Shown: one piece after another, positions 1 through 7,934 of the stretch | Position numbering within the stretch: position 1 is the first letter of the stretch | Layout: each line of letters opens with the position of its first letter | From: an uncultured Solirubrobacterales bacterium | GTDB taxonomy: Bacteria > Actinomycetota > Thermoleophilia > Solirubrobacterales > Solirubrobacteraceae | NCBI GenBank assembly: GCA_903959665.1 | Contig: CAJBXY010000011.1 | Location: 1-22,790 of the forward strand | DNA length: 22,790 nt | Reading direction: 5' to 3' | Translations under genes and position numbers: made by a program | Notes under the pieces: generated by a model | The model's database searches: none | What the model was told of the DNA's origin: nothing | What the model saw: the letters and a program-made list of their open reading frames with translations, nothing else

Positions 1-1379
1 AGCCACGGCGCCAGCAGCACGGTCAGCGAGCGCAGCGCCTCGCAGAGCGTTGCCAGCACGACGTCGAGCTGTTCAGCGCTGGCGTCGTCCTTAGCGAGCG
101 TCCACGGCGCGCACTCCTCGACGTAACGGTTGCAGCGTCGGACGCGCTCCCAGATTGCCTCCAAGGCCTGCGTCACTTCGGCCTTGTCAATCAGCGCCGC
201 GACCTCTTCAGGAAGGCCCTCAAACTCGCTCGCAAGGTCAGCGTCGAGCTGCGCTGCCGGGACGACTCCGTCGCGGTAGCGGTGGACCATCGCAATCGTT
301 CGCGCCGCCAGATTGCCGTACTCGTTGGCTAGCTCATTCTCGTAGCGAGCCTCAAACGATGCGGCTGAGACCGAGCCGTCGGAGCCGAATGGCACGTCGC
401 GCAGCAGGTAGAAGCGCAGCGCGTCGGCGCCGTAGCGCTCGATCACGGCGAACGGGTCGAGCACGTTGCCCAGCGACTTGCTCATCTTCTCGCCATCCAT
501 CAGCAGGAAGCCGTGGACGAAGAGGTGCCGGGGAACCGGCAGGTCGGCGGCCATCAGCAGCGCCGGCCAGTAGATCGCGTGGAACTTGAGGATGTCCTTG
601 CCGATCAATTGGTAGTTGGCAGGCCAGAAACGGCTGCTCAAATCCTCACCCGGTTCGGCGTAACTCAATGCCGTGTAGTAGTTCAGCAGCGCGTCCCACC
701 AAACGTAGATCGTCTGGTCGGTGTCCCACGGCACGGGAATCCCCCAGTCGATTCCGCGGCGGGAGAGTGAGACGTCCTGCAGCCCGCCGGCGAGGAATGA
801 GCGAGCCTCGTTGTAGCGCGTCTTCGGTTGAACGAAGTCGGGTTGGCCGTCGAACAGCTCTTCGAGCCGCTCCTGAAAGGCGGAGAGCTGAAAGAACCAG
901 TTCTGTTCGTTCTCTCGCGTGAGCTCAATGTTGTGGATCGGGCAGGTATTCCCTTCGGCCACCTCCTGCGCGGTCTTGAAGTCGGCGCAGCGCGGGCAGT
1001 ACCAGCCCTCGTAGGTGCCTTCGAAGACGTAGCCGTTCGCCTTCACTCGTTCGAGGATCTCCTGCACAGCGGCAACGTGCTGCTCGTCGCTGGTGCGGAT
1101 GAAGAAGTCGTTGCTGGCCTCGAGCTGGGGCATCAGCGCGCGGAACCGCTCAGCGTTCTGATCGGCGAGCGCCTGCGGCTCAACCCCCTCGGCAGCGGCG
1201 GCCAGCGCGACCGGCTCACCGTGTTCATCGGTACCGGTCAAGAAGAAGACGTCATCGCCGCGTTGGCGGTGGTGGCGGGCGAGCACATCGGCGGCGATCG
1301 AGGTGTATGCGTGCCCTAGGTGAGGGGCAGCGTTGACGTAGTAGATAGGGGTGGTTACGTAGAAAGCGGGCCGGGCCAT
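1..1379 (-). CDS. metG: methionyl-tRNA synthetase (partial, C-terminus beyond window)
   Basis: Class I aminoacyl-tRNA synthetase that charges tRNA-Met in the cytoplasm. Reading the minus strand from ATG at 1379 gives MARPAFYVTTPIYYVNAAP and then the HIGH-type signature PHLGHAY near residue 20. A zinc knuckle follows (CPRC near residue 126 and CPIH near residue 145), a spacing like the single-knuckle Thermus-type enzyme. The KMSKS loop is present as EKMSKSLG near residue 300. About 459 codons are visible; the anticodon-binding end and stop codon lie to the left of the window. The start is chosen because the conserved N-terminus begins exactly there. The M23-like gene ends 50 bp upstream on the same strand, so the two are probably co-transcribed. 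No frameshift or missing core motif was seen. Confidence 0.97.
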   Translation of the reverse strand, partial: MARPAFYVTTPIYYVNAAPHLGHAYTSIAADVLARHHRQRGDDVFFLTGTDEHGEPVALAAAAEGVEPQALADQNAERFRALMPQLEASNDFFIRTSDEQHVAAVQEILERVKANGYVFEGTYEGWYCPRCADFKTAQEVAEGNTCPIHNIELTRENEQNWFFQLSAFQERLEELFDGQPDFVQPKTRYNEARSFLAGGLQDVSLSRRGIDWGIPVPWDTDQTIYVWWDALLNYYTALSYAEPGEDLSSRFWPANYQLIGKDILKFHAIYWPALLMAADLPVPRHLFVHGFLLMDGEKMSKSLGNVLDPFAVIERYGADALRFYLLRDVPFGSDGSVSAASFEARYENELANEYGNLAARTIAMVHRYRDGVVPAAQLDADLASEFEGLPEEVAALIDKAEVTQALEAIWERVRRCNRYVEECAPWTLAKDDASAEQLDVVLATLCEALRSLTVLLAPW

Positions 1380-1429
1380 CGCGCTGAACGCTAGCGGGCG
1401 CGCAGGCACGCGGCGAGGTCGCCGCTAGA

Positions 1430-2134
1430 TCACTGCTGACGCTGGGCCCGCACCACCGCAGCCGGTGGCAGCTCGCGGCGCCCGCGGCGCCCGCGTAGCG
1501 CAATCCCCGCGCCGATTGCTGCGCCGCTGACGCCGAGCCCGAGCCAGGCCGCGCCAAGCAACCATGGAGACGCCGACTGGCCTGGGCCGCCTGCGCGAGA
1601 CGGAGCACGCCTTGCCGGGGCCGGTGGCGGCGGGGTTTGGCGCCCGCGCGGCGCCAGCGGCAAGATCGGCAAGCTTCGTGGCGGCTCGGCCAGCAGCGCC
1701 AGCGGGTCGGAGTAGCCGTCGCGGTCCTCCGAGCGGCGGGCGCCAACGCTGAGTAGTCGCCCAGCACCGAGTGCACCGAGCCGCTGCCCGGCGAGCACCG
1801 AATCGCCGCGCGCGACCTCGGAGCGCAGCAGCCCGAGCTCGGTTGCGGCCAGCTGGCCGCAACGGATCGTGACGCCACGGCGCCCGTCAGGGAGCAGCCC
1901 AGCGAAGCTGACGACGCCACTACACACGGCACGCACGGGGGCTCCCGGCGCGCCGCGCAAGGTGAGAGTGCGGTGCGCGCCGCCTCGGTAGCGATCGCTG
2001 CGCTTGTAATCGAAGCGACTCTCGAGGCGGTGTTGCGCGAGCGGCCACTGCCAGCGCGCCGCCCCAGCAGCGACCGGGCTAGCCAAGAGGACAACGAGCG
2101 CAAGTGCAAGCGATCTAAGAATCAGGCCGGTCAT
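1430..2134 (-). CDS. secreted M23/LytM-like protein, degenerate, with C-terminal membrane anchor
   Basis: A 234-residue protein. Residues 1-25 form a signal peptide ending in AGAA. The next ~120 residues resemble the peptidase M23 (LytM) fold: WPL near the start, then PVRAVCSGVVSFAG, a GVTIRCG strand, and the GDSVLAGQRLGALG turn typical of M23 proteins. The zinc ligands are not recognisable: the HxxxD pair reads H-R-T-L-T, and the usual HxH segment is replaced by LLSVGARR. A Pro/Ala-rich linker follows, then one hydrophobic helix (about residues 192-215) and an Arg-rich end, suggesting an exported domain anchored at the C-terminus. It could be a non-catalytic peptidoglycan-binding or amidase-activating protein, as for EnvC/NlpD-type LytM proteins; this is inferred from the missing ligands. 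It lies just upstream of metG on the same strand. Confidence 0.72.
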   Translation of the reverse strand: MTGLILRSLALALVVLLASPVAAGAARWQWPLAQHRLESRFDYKRSDRYRGGAHRTLTLRGAPGAPVRAVCSGVVSFAGLLPDGRRGVTIRCGQLAATELGLLRSEVARGDSVLAGQRLGALGAGRLLSVGARRSEDRDGYSDPLALLAEPPRSLPILPLAPRGRQTPPPPAPARRAPSRAGGPGQSASPWLLGAAWLGLGVSGAAIGAGIALRGRRGRRELPPAAVVRAQRQQ

Positions 2135-2194
2135 CGGCGCCGAGGTTAGGTCCGAACCGCCAGATTTCTAGCGATCGCGCCGCCGCCGGTTCGA

Positions 2195-2206
2195 TCTCGT
2201 TCGAGA
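2195..2206. repeat. inverted repeat in the divergent intergenic region
   Basis: The 115-bp gap (2135-2249) between the divergent M23-like gene and the phosphoramidate operon contains the perfect inverted repeat TCTCG-tt-CGAGA. It is loosely framed by GGTTC (2188-2192) and GAACC (2205-2209). It could be an operator for either gene; no clear -35/-10 pair was found beside it. Confidence 0.3.
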
Positions 2207-2249
2207 ACCGCAACAGATCAGGCCAGCGCCGCCACGGAGCGGGCAGCCG

Positions 2250-5200
2250 ATGCCCAGCGCCGCAGCCTGTGAACGCTACGATTCCCGCGTGTCTGCCGCG
2301 AATCAACCGCCGCTCGCGGTAATCCTTGGCGCTGGCCGGGCAGTCTGGGGCGGCCTCCCCTCGGCGGTAGTCGACATTCCCGAACACGGGCGCGTTCTTG
2401 ACTGGACGCTGGCGGCGCTGGCAGCGCTCGACGAGGCTGAGGTCCGTTTCGTCGGCGGTTACCGCGCCGAGGAGGTGCTCCAGCGCTACCCGGAAGTGCA
2501 GATCGTGCTCAACCCAGGCTGGCAGCACAGCGGCCCGGCCGGTTCGCTCAGCCTCGCCGGGCTCGACCCGCAGCGGCAGACCTACGTCGCCTACTCCGAC
2601 GTGATCCTGCGCCCGCAGTCGGTCGCCGCGCTGCGCGGCGCGCCCGGCCAGCTTGCCGTCGCCGTCGATTCGCACTGGCGCAGCCGCTACAGCGACCGCT
2701 CAGCGGCCGACTTGGACCACGCCGAGAAGGTTCGCTTCAGCGGGGAGCAGGTAGAGGCAATCGGCCGCGAGCTGACTACCGCCGAGGCCAACGCCGAGCT
2801 CGCCGGAATCGTCCGCTTCGACCCCGAGGCGATAGAGCTTGTAATCGCAGCGCTCGCCGATCATCGCCTGACCGAGAAGGCGACGCTCCCCGACATCGTC
2901 GCGCTATGCCTCGCAGCCGGGCTCGAGGTTGGCGCGGTTGATCTTGAAGGCGACTGGGCCGAGCTCGACGCCAAGCAGGACCTCGCCCGCTTCATTCTTG
3001 GCACCAAGGCCGAATCGCTCGAACGGCTGCGGCCGATGGACCACGGCGGCGTGATCGGCGCGCAGGTTTCGTTCACGGCCGAGCGCTGGGCGAGCGAGCC
3101 GGAGGCGATAACCGAGCAGATCCTCGGCGAGCTCAGCGGCGAGAAGCTGATCGTCCGCAGCAGCGCCCGCTCCGAAGACGGCTGGCTTGAATCTGGCGCC
3201 GGCCGCTACACCAGCATCCTCGACGTGGCGCGCAGCAACGCGGCTTTGAACGAGGCGATCAGCGACGTGCTGGCTTCCTACGGCGACGCCGACGACGATG
3301 ACCAGATTTTGGTCCAAGAGATGCTGACCGACGTTGTGATGAGCGGCGTCGTGATGACGCGCACGCACGCCACCGGCGCCCCCTACTACGTGATCAATTA
3401 CGACGACGCCTCGCAGGAGACCGACGCCGTTACGGCGGGGCGCGACGTGCGCACGCTGGTAGTCCATCGCGGTAGCCGAACAGCGGCCAGCGTCCCGGCA
3501 AGCTTGGCCGGCGTGCTGGACACTGTGCGCAGAATCGAAGCGTTGATCGGCCACGACGCGCTCGACATTGAGTTTGCCGTCTGCGGCGAGCAGACGCACA
3601 TCCTTCAGGCGCGGCCGATCGTGATGGCTCACAGCCCGGCGGCGGTCGCCGACGCTGACGTTGACGAGGTGATTGAGCAGACGCGCGAAGCGCTCAGCGC
3701 CCGCAGCGCGCCGGGCCCGACGATCCTTGGCGCCAGCGCCCACTTCAGCGTGATGAGCGACTGGAACCCGGCCGAGATAATCGGCACGACGCCCAAGCAG
3801 CTCGCCGCCAGCCTCTACCGCTACCTAGTGACAGACGAAGTTTGGGCGCAGCAGCGGGCCGAGTACGGCTACCGCGATGTACGACCCTGCGCGCTGCTCT
3901 TCGACGTTGCCGGCCACCCCTATGTAGATGTTCGCGCCAGCTTCAACTCGTTCATTCCGGCCTCGCTGCCCGACGAGCTCGCTGAGCGGTTGGTTGACGC
4001 TTATCTCGTGCAGCTGGCCGCAAAACCCGAGCTCCACGACAAGGTTGAGTTCGACATCCTCTTCACCTGCCTGACGCCCGACTTTGCGCTTAGCTCGCAG
4101 CGACTTATCGACAGCGGCCTCAGCGCCGACGACGTAGCGCAGCTCGAAACGGCGCTGCGTGAAATCACGGCCGCGGGAATTGCCCGCGTTGACGATGACC
4201 TCGCCGTGCTGCCTGGGCTAGCAGCAACGATCAGCGAGATCGAAGCTTCAGGGCTTGCCCCGCTGGAGCGTGCAGCAGCGCAGCTCGATGCCGCGCGGCG
4301 CACCGGCACGCCGGTCTTCGCCCACCTCGCGCGAGCCGGATTCGTTGCCGCCAGCCTGCTGCGCTCACTGGTCACGACCGGCGCGCTGCCGGCCGAAGAG
4401 GCCGACCAGTTCCTCGCCTCGGTTGAAACTGTGCTCGGAAGCTTGCGCAATGACGCCTGGGCGGTTAAGCAGGGAAGCCTCAGCTGGGCGGAGCTGATCG
4501 CCCGCTACGGCCACCTGCGCCCAGGCACCTACGACATCACTTCGCCTTGGTACGCCGCTGCCGCCGACGAGTACCTCGGCCCGATCGTTGAGCGAGCCAG
4601 TGAGCCGTCGCCGCCAGCGAAGTTCGAATGGCAGCCGCAGAGCGCGGCAGCTATTACGGCAGCGCTCACCGAGCTTGGCCTCGATCTCGACGCGGAGGGC
4701 TTCGATCACTTCGCGCGGGCCGCGATCTCCGGGCGCGAGGAGGGCAAGTTCGTCTTCACCCGCGCGCTGAGCCTGGCGCTCGAAGCGATCGCTGAGTACG
4801 GCGCTTCGCTTGAGATCGGCCGCGGCGAACTCGCTCACATTGCGCTCGAGGATCTCCTACGATGCCGCGAAGTGCTGGCCGACCCTCGCGACTTCCTGCT
4901 CAGCCGCTCCGATGAGGGGGTTGAGCTTCACCTGCTCAGCCAGGCCGTCTGCCTGCCGGGGCAGCTCAGCGGCGGCAGCGACGTCAGCTGCTTCGAGCAG
5001 GATGACGCAGAGCCAAACTTCGTAACCAACGGCGCCGTCCAGGCGGAGGTTGTCGTCGCACCGGCGAGCCCGTCGGTTGACGTCGCAGGGAAGCTCGTGC
5101 TGATCCCAACTGCAGACCCCGGCTACGACTGGATGCTGGCGCGCAACATCGCTGGCCTGATCACGATGTACGGCGGCGCCAACTCGCACATGGCGGTGCG

Positions 5201-5321
5201 CGCCGCGGAGCTTGGCCTGCCGGCCGCGATCGGCGTCGGTGAAGCGCGCTTCAATGCGCTTGCCTTGGCGAGCGTCGTCAGCCTCGACTGTTCGAGCCGA
5301 ACGATCGAGGTCCTCGGGTGA
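2250..5321 (+). CDS. fused nucleotidyltransferase-like / L-glutamine kinase (Cj1418-like, PEP-synthase-type) protein
   Basis: 1023 residues in three parts. (1) Residues 20-255: a nucleotidyltransferase-like domain keeping AYSD (D117), AVDSHW (D140) and WAELDAKQDL (D240), but with a shortened first loop lacking the conserved PK lysine. (2) Residues 260-460: a PPDK/PEP-synthase-type ATP-grasp domain with VRSSARSEDGWLESGAGRY, VMSGVVMT, YYVINYDD and DIEFAV...ILQARPI. (3) Residues 500-1023: the long region with SDWNPAEIIGTTP, DVRASFNSFIP and HDKVEFDI, ending in the swivelling phosphohistidine domain GGANSHMAVRAAELGLP (His980). The last ~768 residues match the length and style of C. jejuni Cj1418, which phosphorylates L-glutamine with ATP through a phosphohistidine. 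Glutamine as substrate here is inferred from similarity and neighbours. ATG 2250 has GGAG 10 nt upstream; GTG 2289 is an alternative start. It overlaps the next gene by 4 nt. Confidence 0.85.
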   Translation: MPSAAACERYDSRVSAANQPPLAVILGAGRAVWGGLPSAVVDIPEHGRVLDWTLAALAALDEAEVRFVGGYRAEEVLQRYPEVQIVLNPGWQHSGPAGSLSLAGLDPQRQTYVAYSDVILRPQSVAALRGAPGQLAVAVDSHWRSRYSDRSAADLDHAEKVRFSGEQVEAIGRELTTAEANAELAGIVRFDPEAIELVIAALADHRLTEKATLPDIVALCLAAGLEVGAVDLEGDWAELDAKQDLARFILGTKAESLERLRPMDHGGVIGAQVSFTAERWASEPEAITEQILGELSGEKLIVRSSARSEDGWLESGAGRYTSILDVARSNAALNEAISDVLASYGDADDDDQILVQEMLTDVVMSGVVMTRTHATGAPYYVINYDDASQETDAVTAGRDVRTLVVHRGSRTAASVPASLAGVLDTVRRIEALIGHDALDIEFAVCGEQTHILQARPIVMAHSPAAVADADVDEVIEQTREALSARSAPGPTILGASAHFSVMSDWNPAEIIGTTPKQLAASLYRYLVTDEVWAQQRAEYGYRDVRPCALLFDVAGHPYVDVRASFNSFIPASLPDELAERLVDAYLVQLAAKPELHDKVEFDILFTCLTPDFALSSQRLIDSGLSADDVAQLETALREITAAGIARVDDDLAVLPGLAATISEIEASGLAPLERAAAQLDAARRTGTPVFAHLARAGFVAASLLRSLVTTGALPAEEADQFLASVETVLGSLRNDAWAVKQGSLSWAELIARYGHLRPGTYDITSPWYAAAADEYLGPIVERASEPSPPAKFEWQPQSAAAITAALTELGLDLDAEGFDHFARAAISGREEGKFVFTRALSLALEAIAEYGASLEIGRGELAHIALEDLLRCREVLADPRDFLLSRSDEGVELHLLSQAVCLPGQLSGGSDVSCFEQDDAEPNFVTNGAVQAEVVVAPASPSVDVAGKLVLIPTADPGYDWMLARNIAGLITMYGGANSHMAVRAAELGLPAAIGVGEARFNALALASVVSLDCSSRTIEVLG

Positions 5322-5968
5322 GCGGCGCCGGAAAGCGGGCCGTAATCAGCCAGCGCGTCGAGCTCTTCGCCGATCGCGACGAGCGCCGCGACGCGCTCGA
5401 CCAGCGCTGGGCGGCGCTGCTCGAATCGCTCGGCCTGATTGCGCTGCCGATGCCAAACGATCTTGCCGACCCGGCCGCCTGGCTCTCCGCGGCCGACCCG
5501 GCGCTAATCGTTCTGACCGGCGGAAACGACCTCGCCCACCTTGTCGCTGGGCCGGACGCCGCGCCCGAGCGCGATCGCACCGAAGCGCTGCTGCTGCAAC
5601 AGGCAGGAGAGCACGCGATTCCACTGCTGGCCGTCTGCCGCGGCCTTCAGCTGATCATCGACAGCGGCGGCGGCGCGCTGATCCCGGTCGAAGGCCACGT
5701 GGCGCAGGACCACCTGATCACCGCGCACCCGACGGCTGAGAATTGGCCGATCCGTGACGGCCGCAGCGTCAACTCGTTCCACAACTGGGGCGCTGAGCCA
5801 AGCGCCGTTCCAAAGGGATGGGAGCTGGCGGCGAGCGCCCCCGACGGCAGCGTTGAAGCGATCGTCCACTCCGCACTCCCCCAGGTCGCACTGATGTGGC
5901 ACCCGGAGCGCGGCGAGACCGATTCAGACGACGTCGCACTAATCGAGCAACTGATTGGAAAGAGCTAA
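5318..5968 (+). CDS. class I glutamine amidotransferase-like hydrolase, probable gamma-glutamyl-CDP-amidate hydrolase (Cj1417-like)
   Basis: A 216-residue cytoplasmic hydrolase of the PuuD/GATase-1 type. The nucleophile elbow is LLAVCRGLQLI (Cys107) and the rest of the triad is MWHPER (His195, Glu197). VNSFHNWG (His155) matches the PuuD-like family, and LTGGNDLAH forms the early loop. In C. jejuni the homolog Cj1417 releases glutamate from gamma-glutamyl-CDP to give cytidine diphosphoramidate, the activated P-N donor. That role is inferred here because the gene lies between a glutamine-kinase-like gene and a cytidylyltransferase-like gene. The GTG start at 5318 overlaps the stop of the previous gene (GTGA), indicating translational coupling. 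Alone it could be read as a gamma-glutamyl-GABA hydrolase, but no putrescine-pathway gene is nearby. Confidence 0.87.
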   Translation: MSGAGKRAVISQRVELFADRDERRDALDQRWAALLESLGLIALPMPNDLADPAAWLSAADPALIVLTGGNDLAHLVAGPDAAPERDRTEALLLQQAGEHAIPLLAVCRGLQLIIDSGGGALIPVEGHVAQDHLITAHPTAENWPIRDGRSVNSFHNWGAEPSAVPKGWELAASAPDGSVEAIVHSALPQVALMWHPERGETDSDDVALIEQLIGKS

Positions 5969-6754
5969 ATGACCCGCGCAATCATCCTCGCCGCAGGAGA
6001 AGGCAACCGCCTGCGGCCGTACACCGAAGACCGCCCGAAAGCGCTCGTGCCGCTGGCCGGCAAGCCGCTCCTCGAATGGCAGCTTGAGGTGCTGAGCCGG
6101 GTCGGCATCGACGACATCACGATCGCCACCGGCTACCGCGCCGACCAGCTTGAGAGCTACGGCACGCGCCGCGTCCACAACCCGCGCTTCGATTCGACCA
6201 ACATGGTCGTCAGCCTGATCGCCGCGCGCGAGCAGCTGCTCAGCGGCGATGACCTGCTGATCGCCTACGGCGACATCATCTACCAGCCGAACATCGTTAA
6301 GGCGCTGCTGGCCGACGAGGCCGACGTTTCAATCACGATCGATCTTGGCTGGCAGAGCCTCTGGGCGATGCGGATGGAAGACCCGCTCGACGACGCCGAG
6401 ACGCTGCGGCTCGACGAGGACGGCAACGTGATCGAACTTGGCAACCCGCCGACGAGCCTCGATCAGATCGAAGGGCAGTACATGGGTCTGATCCGCGTCT
6501 CGGCAAGCGGCGCCGAGAAGATGGTCGCCGCGATCGACGCGATCGACCCTGAAACGCGCTTCGGCGGCCGCACCCCGGACGCGATGTACATGACCGACCT
6601 GCTCCAGCACCTGATCGACTCTGGGATCGCCGTCCACGCCGTGCCGGTCGAAGGCGGCTGGCTCGAAGTTGACACGGTTGACGACCTCGACCGCTTTGAA
6701 GAGCTCCACAGGCGCGGCCTGCTCGACACCCGCTTCGACCCGCTGCGCGACTGA
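5969..6754 (+). CDS. sugar-nucleotidyltransferase-fold enzyme, probable CTP:phosphoglutamine cytidylyltransferase (Cj1416-like)
   Basis: A 261-residue single-domain NTP transferase with an intact signature: IILAAGEGNRLRPYTEDRPK (Arg14, Lys24), IAYGDIIY with the metal-binding Asp102, and WLEVDTVDDL with Asp235. In the C. jejuni pathway Cj1416 joins CTP and L-glutamine phosphate to give CDP-L-glutamine; that substrate is inferred from the flanking kinase and hydrolase. Phosphocholine cytidylyltransferase and glucose-1-phosphate transferases share the fold and are the alternatives. The ATG follows directly after the TAA of the previous gene, with a GGAAAG ribosome-binding sequence inside that gene's end. 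This is the second nucleotidyltransferase domain of the operon and, unlike the N-terminal one of the 2250-5321 protein, keeps all expected catalytic positions. Confidence 0.88.
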   Translation: MTRAIILAAGEGNRLRPYTEDRPKALVPLAGKPLLEWQLEVLSRVGIDDITIATGYRADQLESYGTRRVHNPRFDSTNMVVSLIAAREQLLSGDDLLIAYGDIIYQPNIVKALLADEADVSITIDLGWQSLWAMRMEDPLDDAETLRLDEDGNVIELGNPPTSLDQIEGQYMGLIRVSASGAEKMVAAIDAIDPETRFGGRTPDAMYMTDLLQHLIDSGIAVHAVPVEGGWLEVDTVDDLDRFEELHRRGLLDTRFDPLRD

Positions 6755-6761
6755 GCGAAGG

Positions 6762-7934
6762 ATGGGCCTGTTTAAGAAAGACGGCGGCAAGCCGAAGTAC
6801 GGCAAGCTGACGAAGGCTCAGCGGGCGATCACCTTCTACGCAGAGGACGGTGGCTCCTGGCCCCACTTCGAGCCGATCGTCAGCGAACTGCTTGGCCGCC
6901 ACGGGCGCGAGCTGGCCTACCTCACTTCGAGCGACTCCGACCCGCTGCTCAGCGACACCCCTGAAGGGATGCACGTCTTCAACATCGGCGAGGGAGCCAA
7001 GCGCGGCTTCACCTTCCAAACGATGGAGGCCGGTGTTGTAGTCGCGACGGTGCCGCAGCTCGGTACGAAGCTGCTGCCAAAAAGTCGGCTGACCGATTCG
7101 CTCGGCACCCAGCACCTCTACGTGCACCACTCGATCGCCAGCACGCACATGATCTACGAGCCCGATGGCTTCGATTTCTACGAAGCGATTCTCTGCGTCG
7201 GGCCGTACATGGCGCTCGAGACGCGCCGCCGCGAAGAGCTCCACGATCTGCCGGCCAAAGAGCTGATCGAGCACGGCTACGGGCGGCTCGACACGATCAT
7301 CGAGCGCCGCGCCGAGCTGACCGACGAGCAGCGCGCTGTGAACGACCCTCCGCTGATCGTCGTGGCGCCCTCGTGGGGGCCCAACTGCATCTTTGAGAGC
7401 TGCGGCGAGGCCGTGGTTGACGCGCTACTGGCTACCGGCGCCTCGGTGATCGCGCGGCCACACCCGATGACGCGCAAGCACACGCCGGCAGCGATCGATC
7501 AGCTTGCCGCGCGGTTTGCTGGTGATCCAAACTTCTCGCTCGAAGAGAACGTCGCCTCGCAGGATTCGCTCCAGCGAGCCGACCTGATGGTCAGCGACTG
7601 GTCTGGCGCGGCGCTGGAGTTCGCCTTCGGAACCGAGCGGCCTGTTCTCTTCATCGACGTGCCGCGCAAGGTCAACAACCCGGGCTACGAGGAACTGGGC
7701 ATTGAGCCGTTCGAAGCGACAGTGCGCGAACAGATCGGCAAGGTCGTCGCGCCGGGTGGCTCGGAGCAGATCGGCGCCGCCGTCGCAGAGCTGGTCGCCG
7801 AGCGCGGCAGCTGGACCGAATCGATCCGCTCTGCGCGCGAAGCGAACATCTTCAACGTCGGCCGCAGCGGCGCCGTCGCCGCCGACGTGATCGCCGAGAA
7901 GGCCGACCGTTATCTTCAACGTGGAGCCTCCTGA
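6762..7934 (+). CDS. CDP-glycerol glycerophosphotransferase-like (TagB/TagF family) transferase
   Basis: 390 residues from ATG 6762, 7 nt after the previous stop and preceded by a GAAGGA-type ribosome-binding sequence; an upstream in-frame ATG at 6669 is rejected because it lies inside the preceding gene. The GT-B-like fold of the TagB/TagF family is seen in VHHSIASTHMIY (residues 121-132), LCVGPYM, the RPHP motif (232-235) and LMVSDWSGAALEFAFG (275-290), followed by LFIDVPRK. Family members transfer polyol phosphate from CDP-glycerol or CDP-ribitol to teichoic-acid primers. No signal peptide or membrane segment is visible, so it would act at the cytoplasmic face. Because this operon is predicted to make another CDP-linked donor (CDP-phosphoramidate), the enzyme might use that donor, or it may build the acceptor polymer; neither is shown by sequence. 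Confidence 0.82.
   Translation: MGLFKKDGGKPKYGKLTKAQRAITFYAEDGGSWPHFEPIVSELLGRHGRELAYLTSSDSDPLLSDTPEGMHVFNIGEGAKRGFTFQTMEAGVVVATVPQLGTKLLPKSRLTDSLGTQHLYVHHSIASTHMIYEPDGFDFYEAILCVGPYMALETRRREELHDLPAKELIEHGYGRLDTIIERRAELTDEQRAVNDPPLIVVAPSWGPNCIFESCGEAVVDALLATGASVIARPHPMTRKHTPAAIDQLAARFAGDPNFSLEENVASQDSLQRADLMVSDWSGAALEFAFGTERPVLFIDVPRKVNNPGYEELGIEPFEATVREQIGKVVAPGGSEQIGAAVAELVAERGSWTESIRSAREANIFNVGRSGAVAADVIAEKADRYLQRGAS

Noticed and set aside
828..1319. Plus-strand frame opposite metG
   Set aside because: The opposite strand encodes the conserved metG core, including the HIGH and zinc motifs.
2904..3743. Minus-strand frame opposite the glutamine-kinase gene
   Set aside because: It lies inside the ATP-grasp coding region, which is clearly real; the translation is rich in Val/Ala/Arg/His without motifs.
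2250..5321. Reading the large protein as phosphoenolpyruvate synthase or PPDK
   Set aside because: The ATP-grasp and phosphohistidine parts are shared, but there is no PEP-utilising TIM-barrel C-terminal domain after the His domain, and the middle region and neighbours fit the glutamine-kinase type instead.
6333..7274. Long minus-strand frame opposite the cytidylyltransferase and TagB-like genes
   Set aside because: It spans two convincing plus-strand genes and degenerates into Arg/Ser-rich sequence; no domain was seen.
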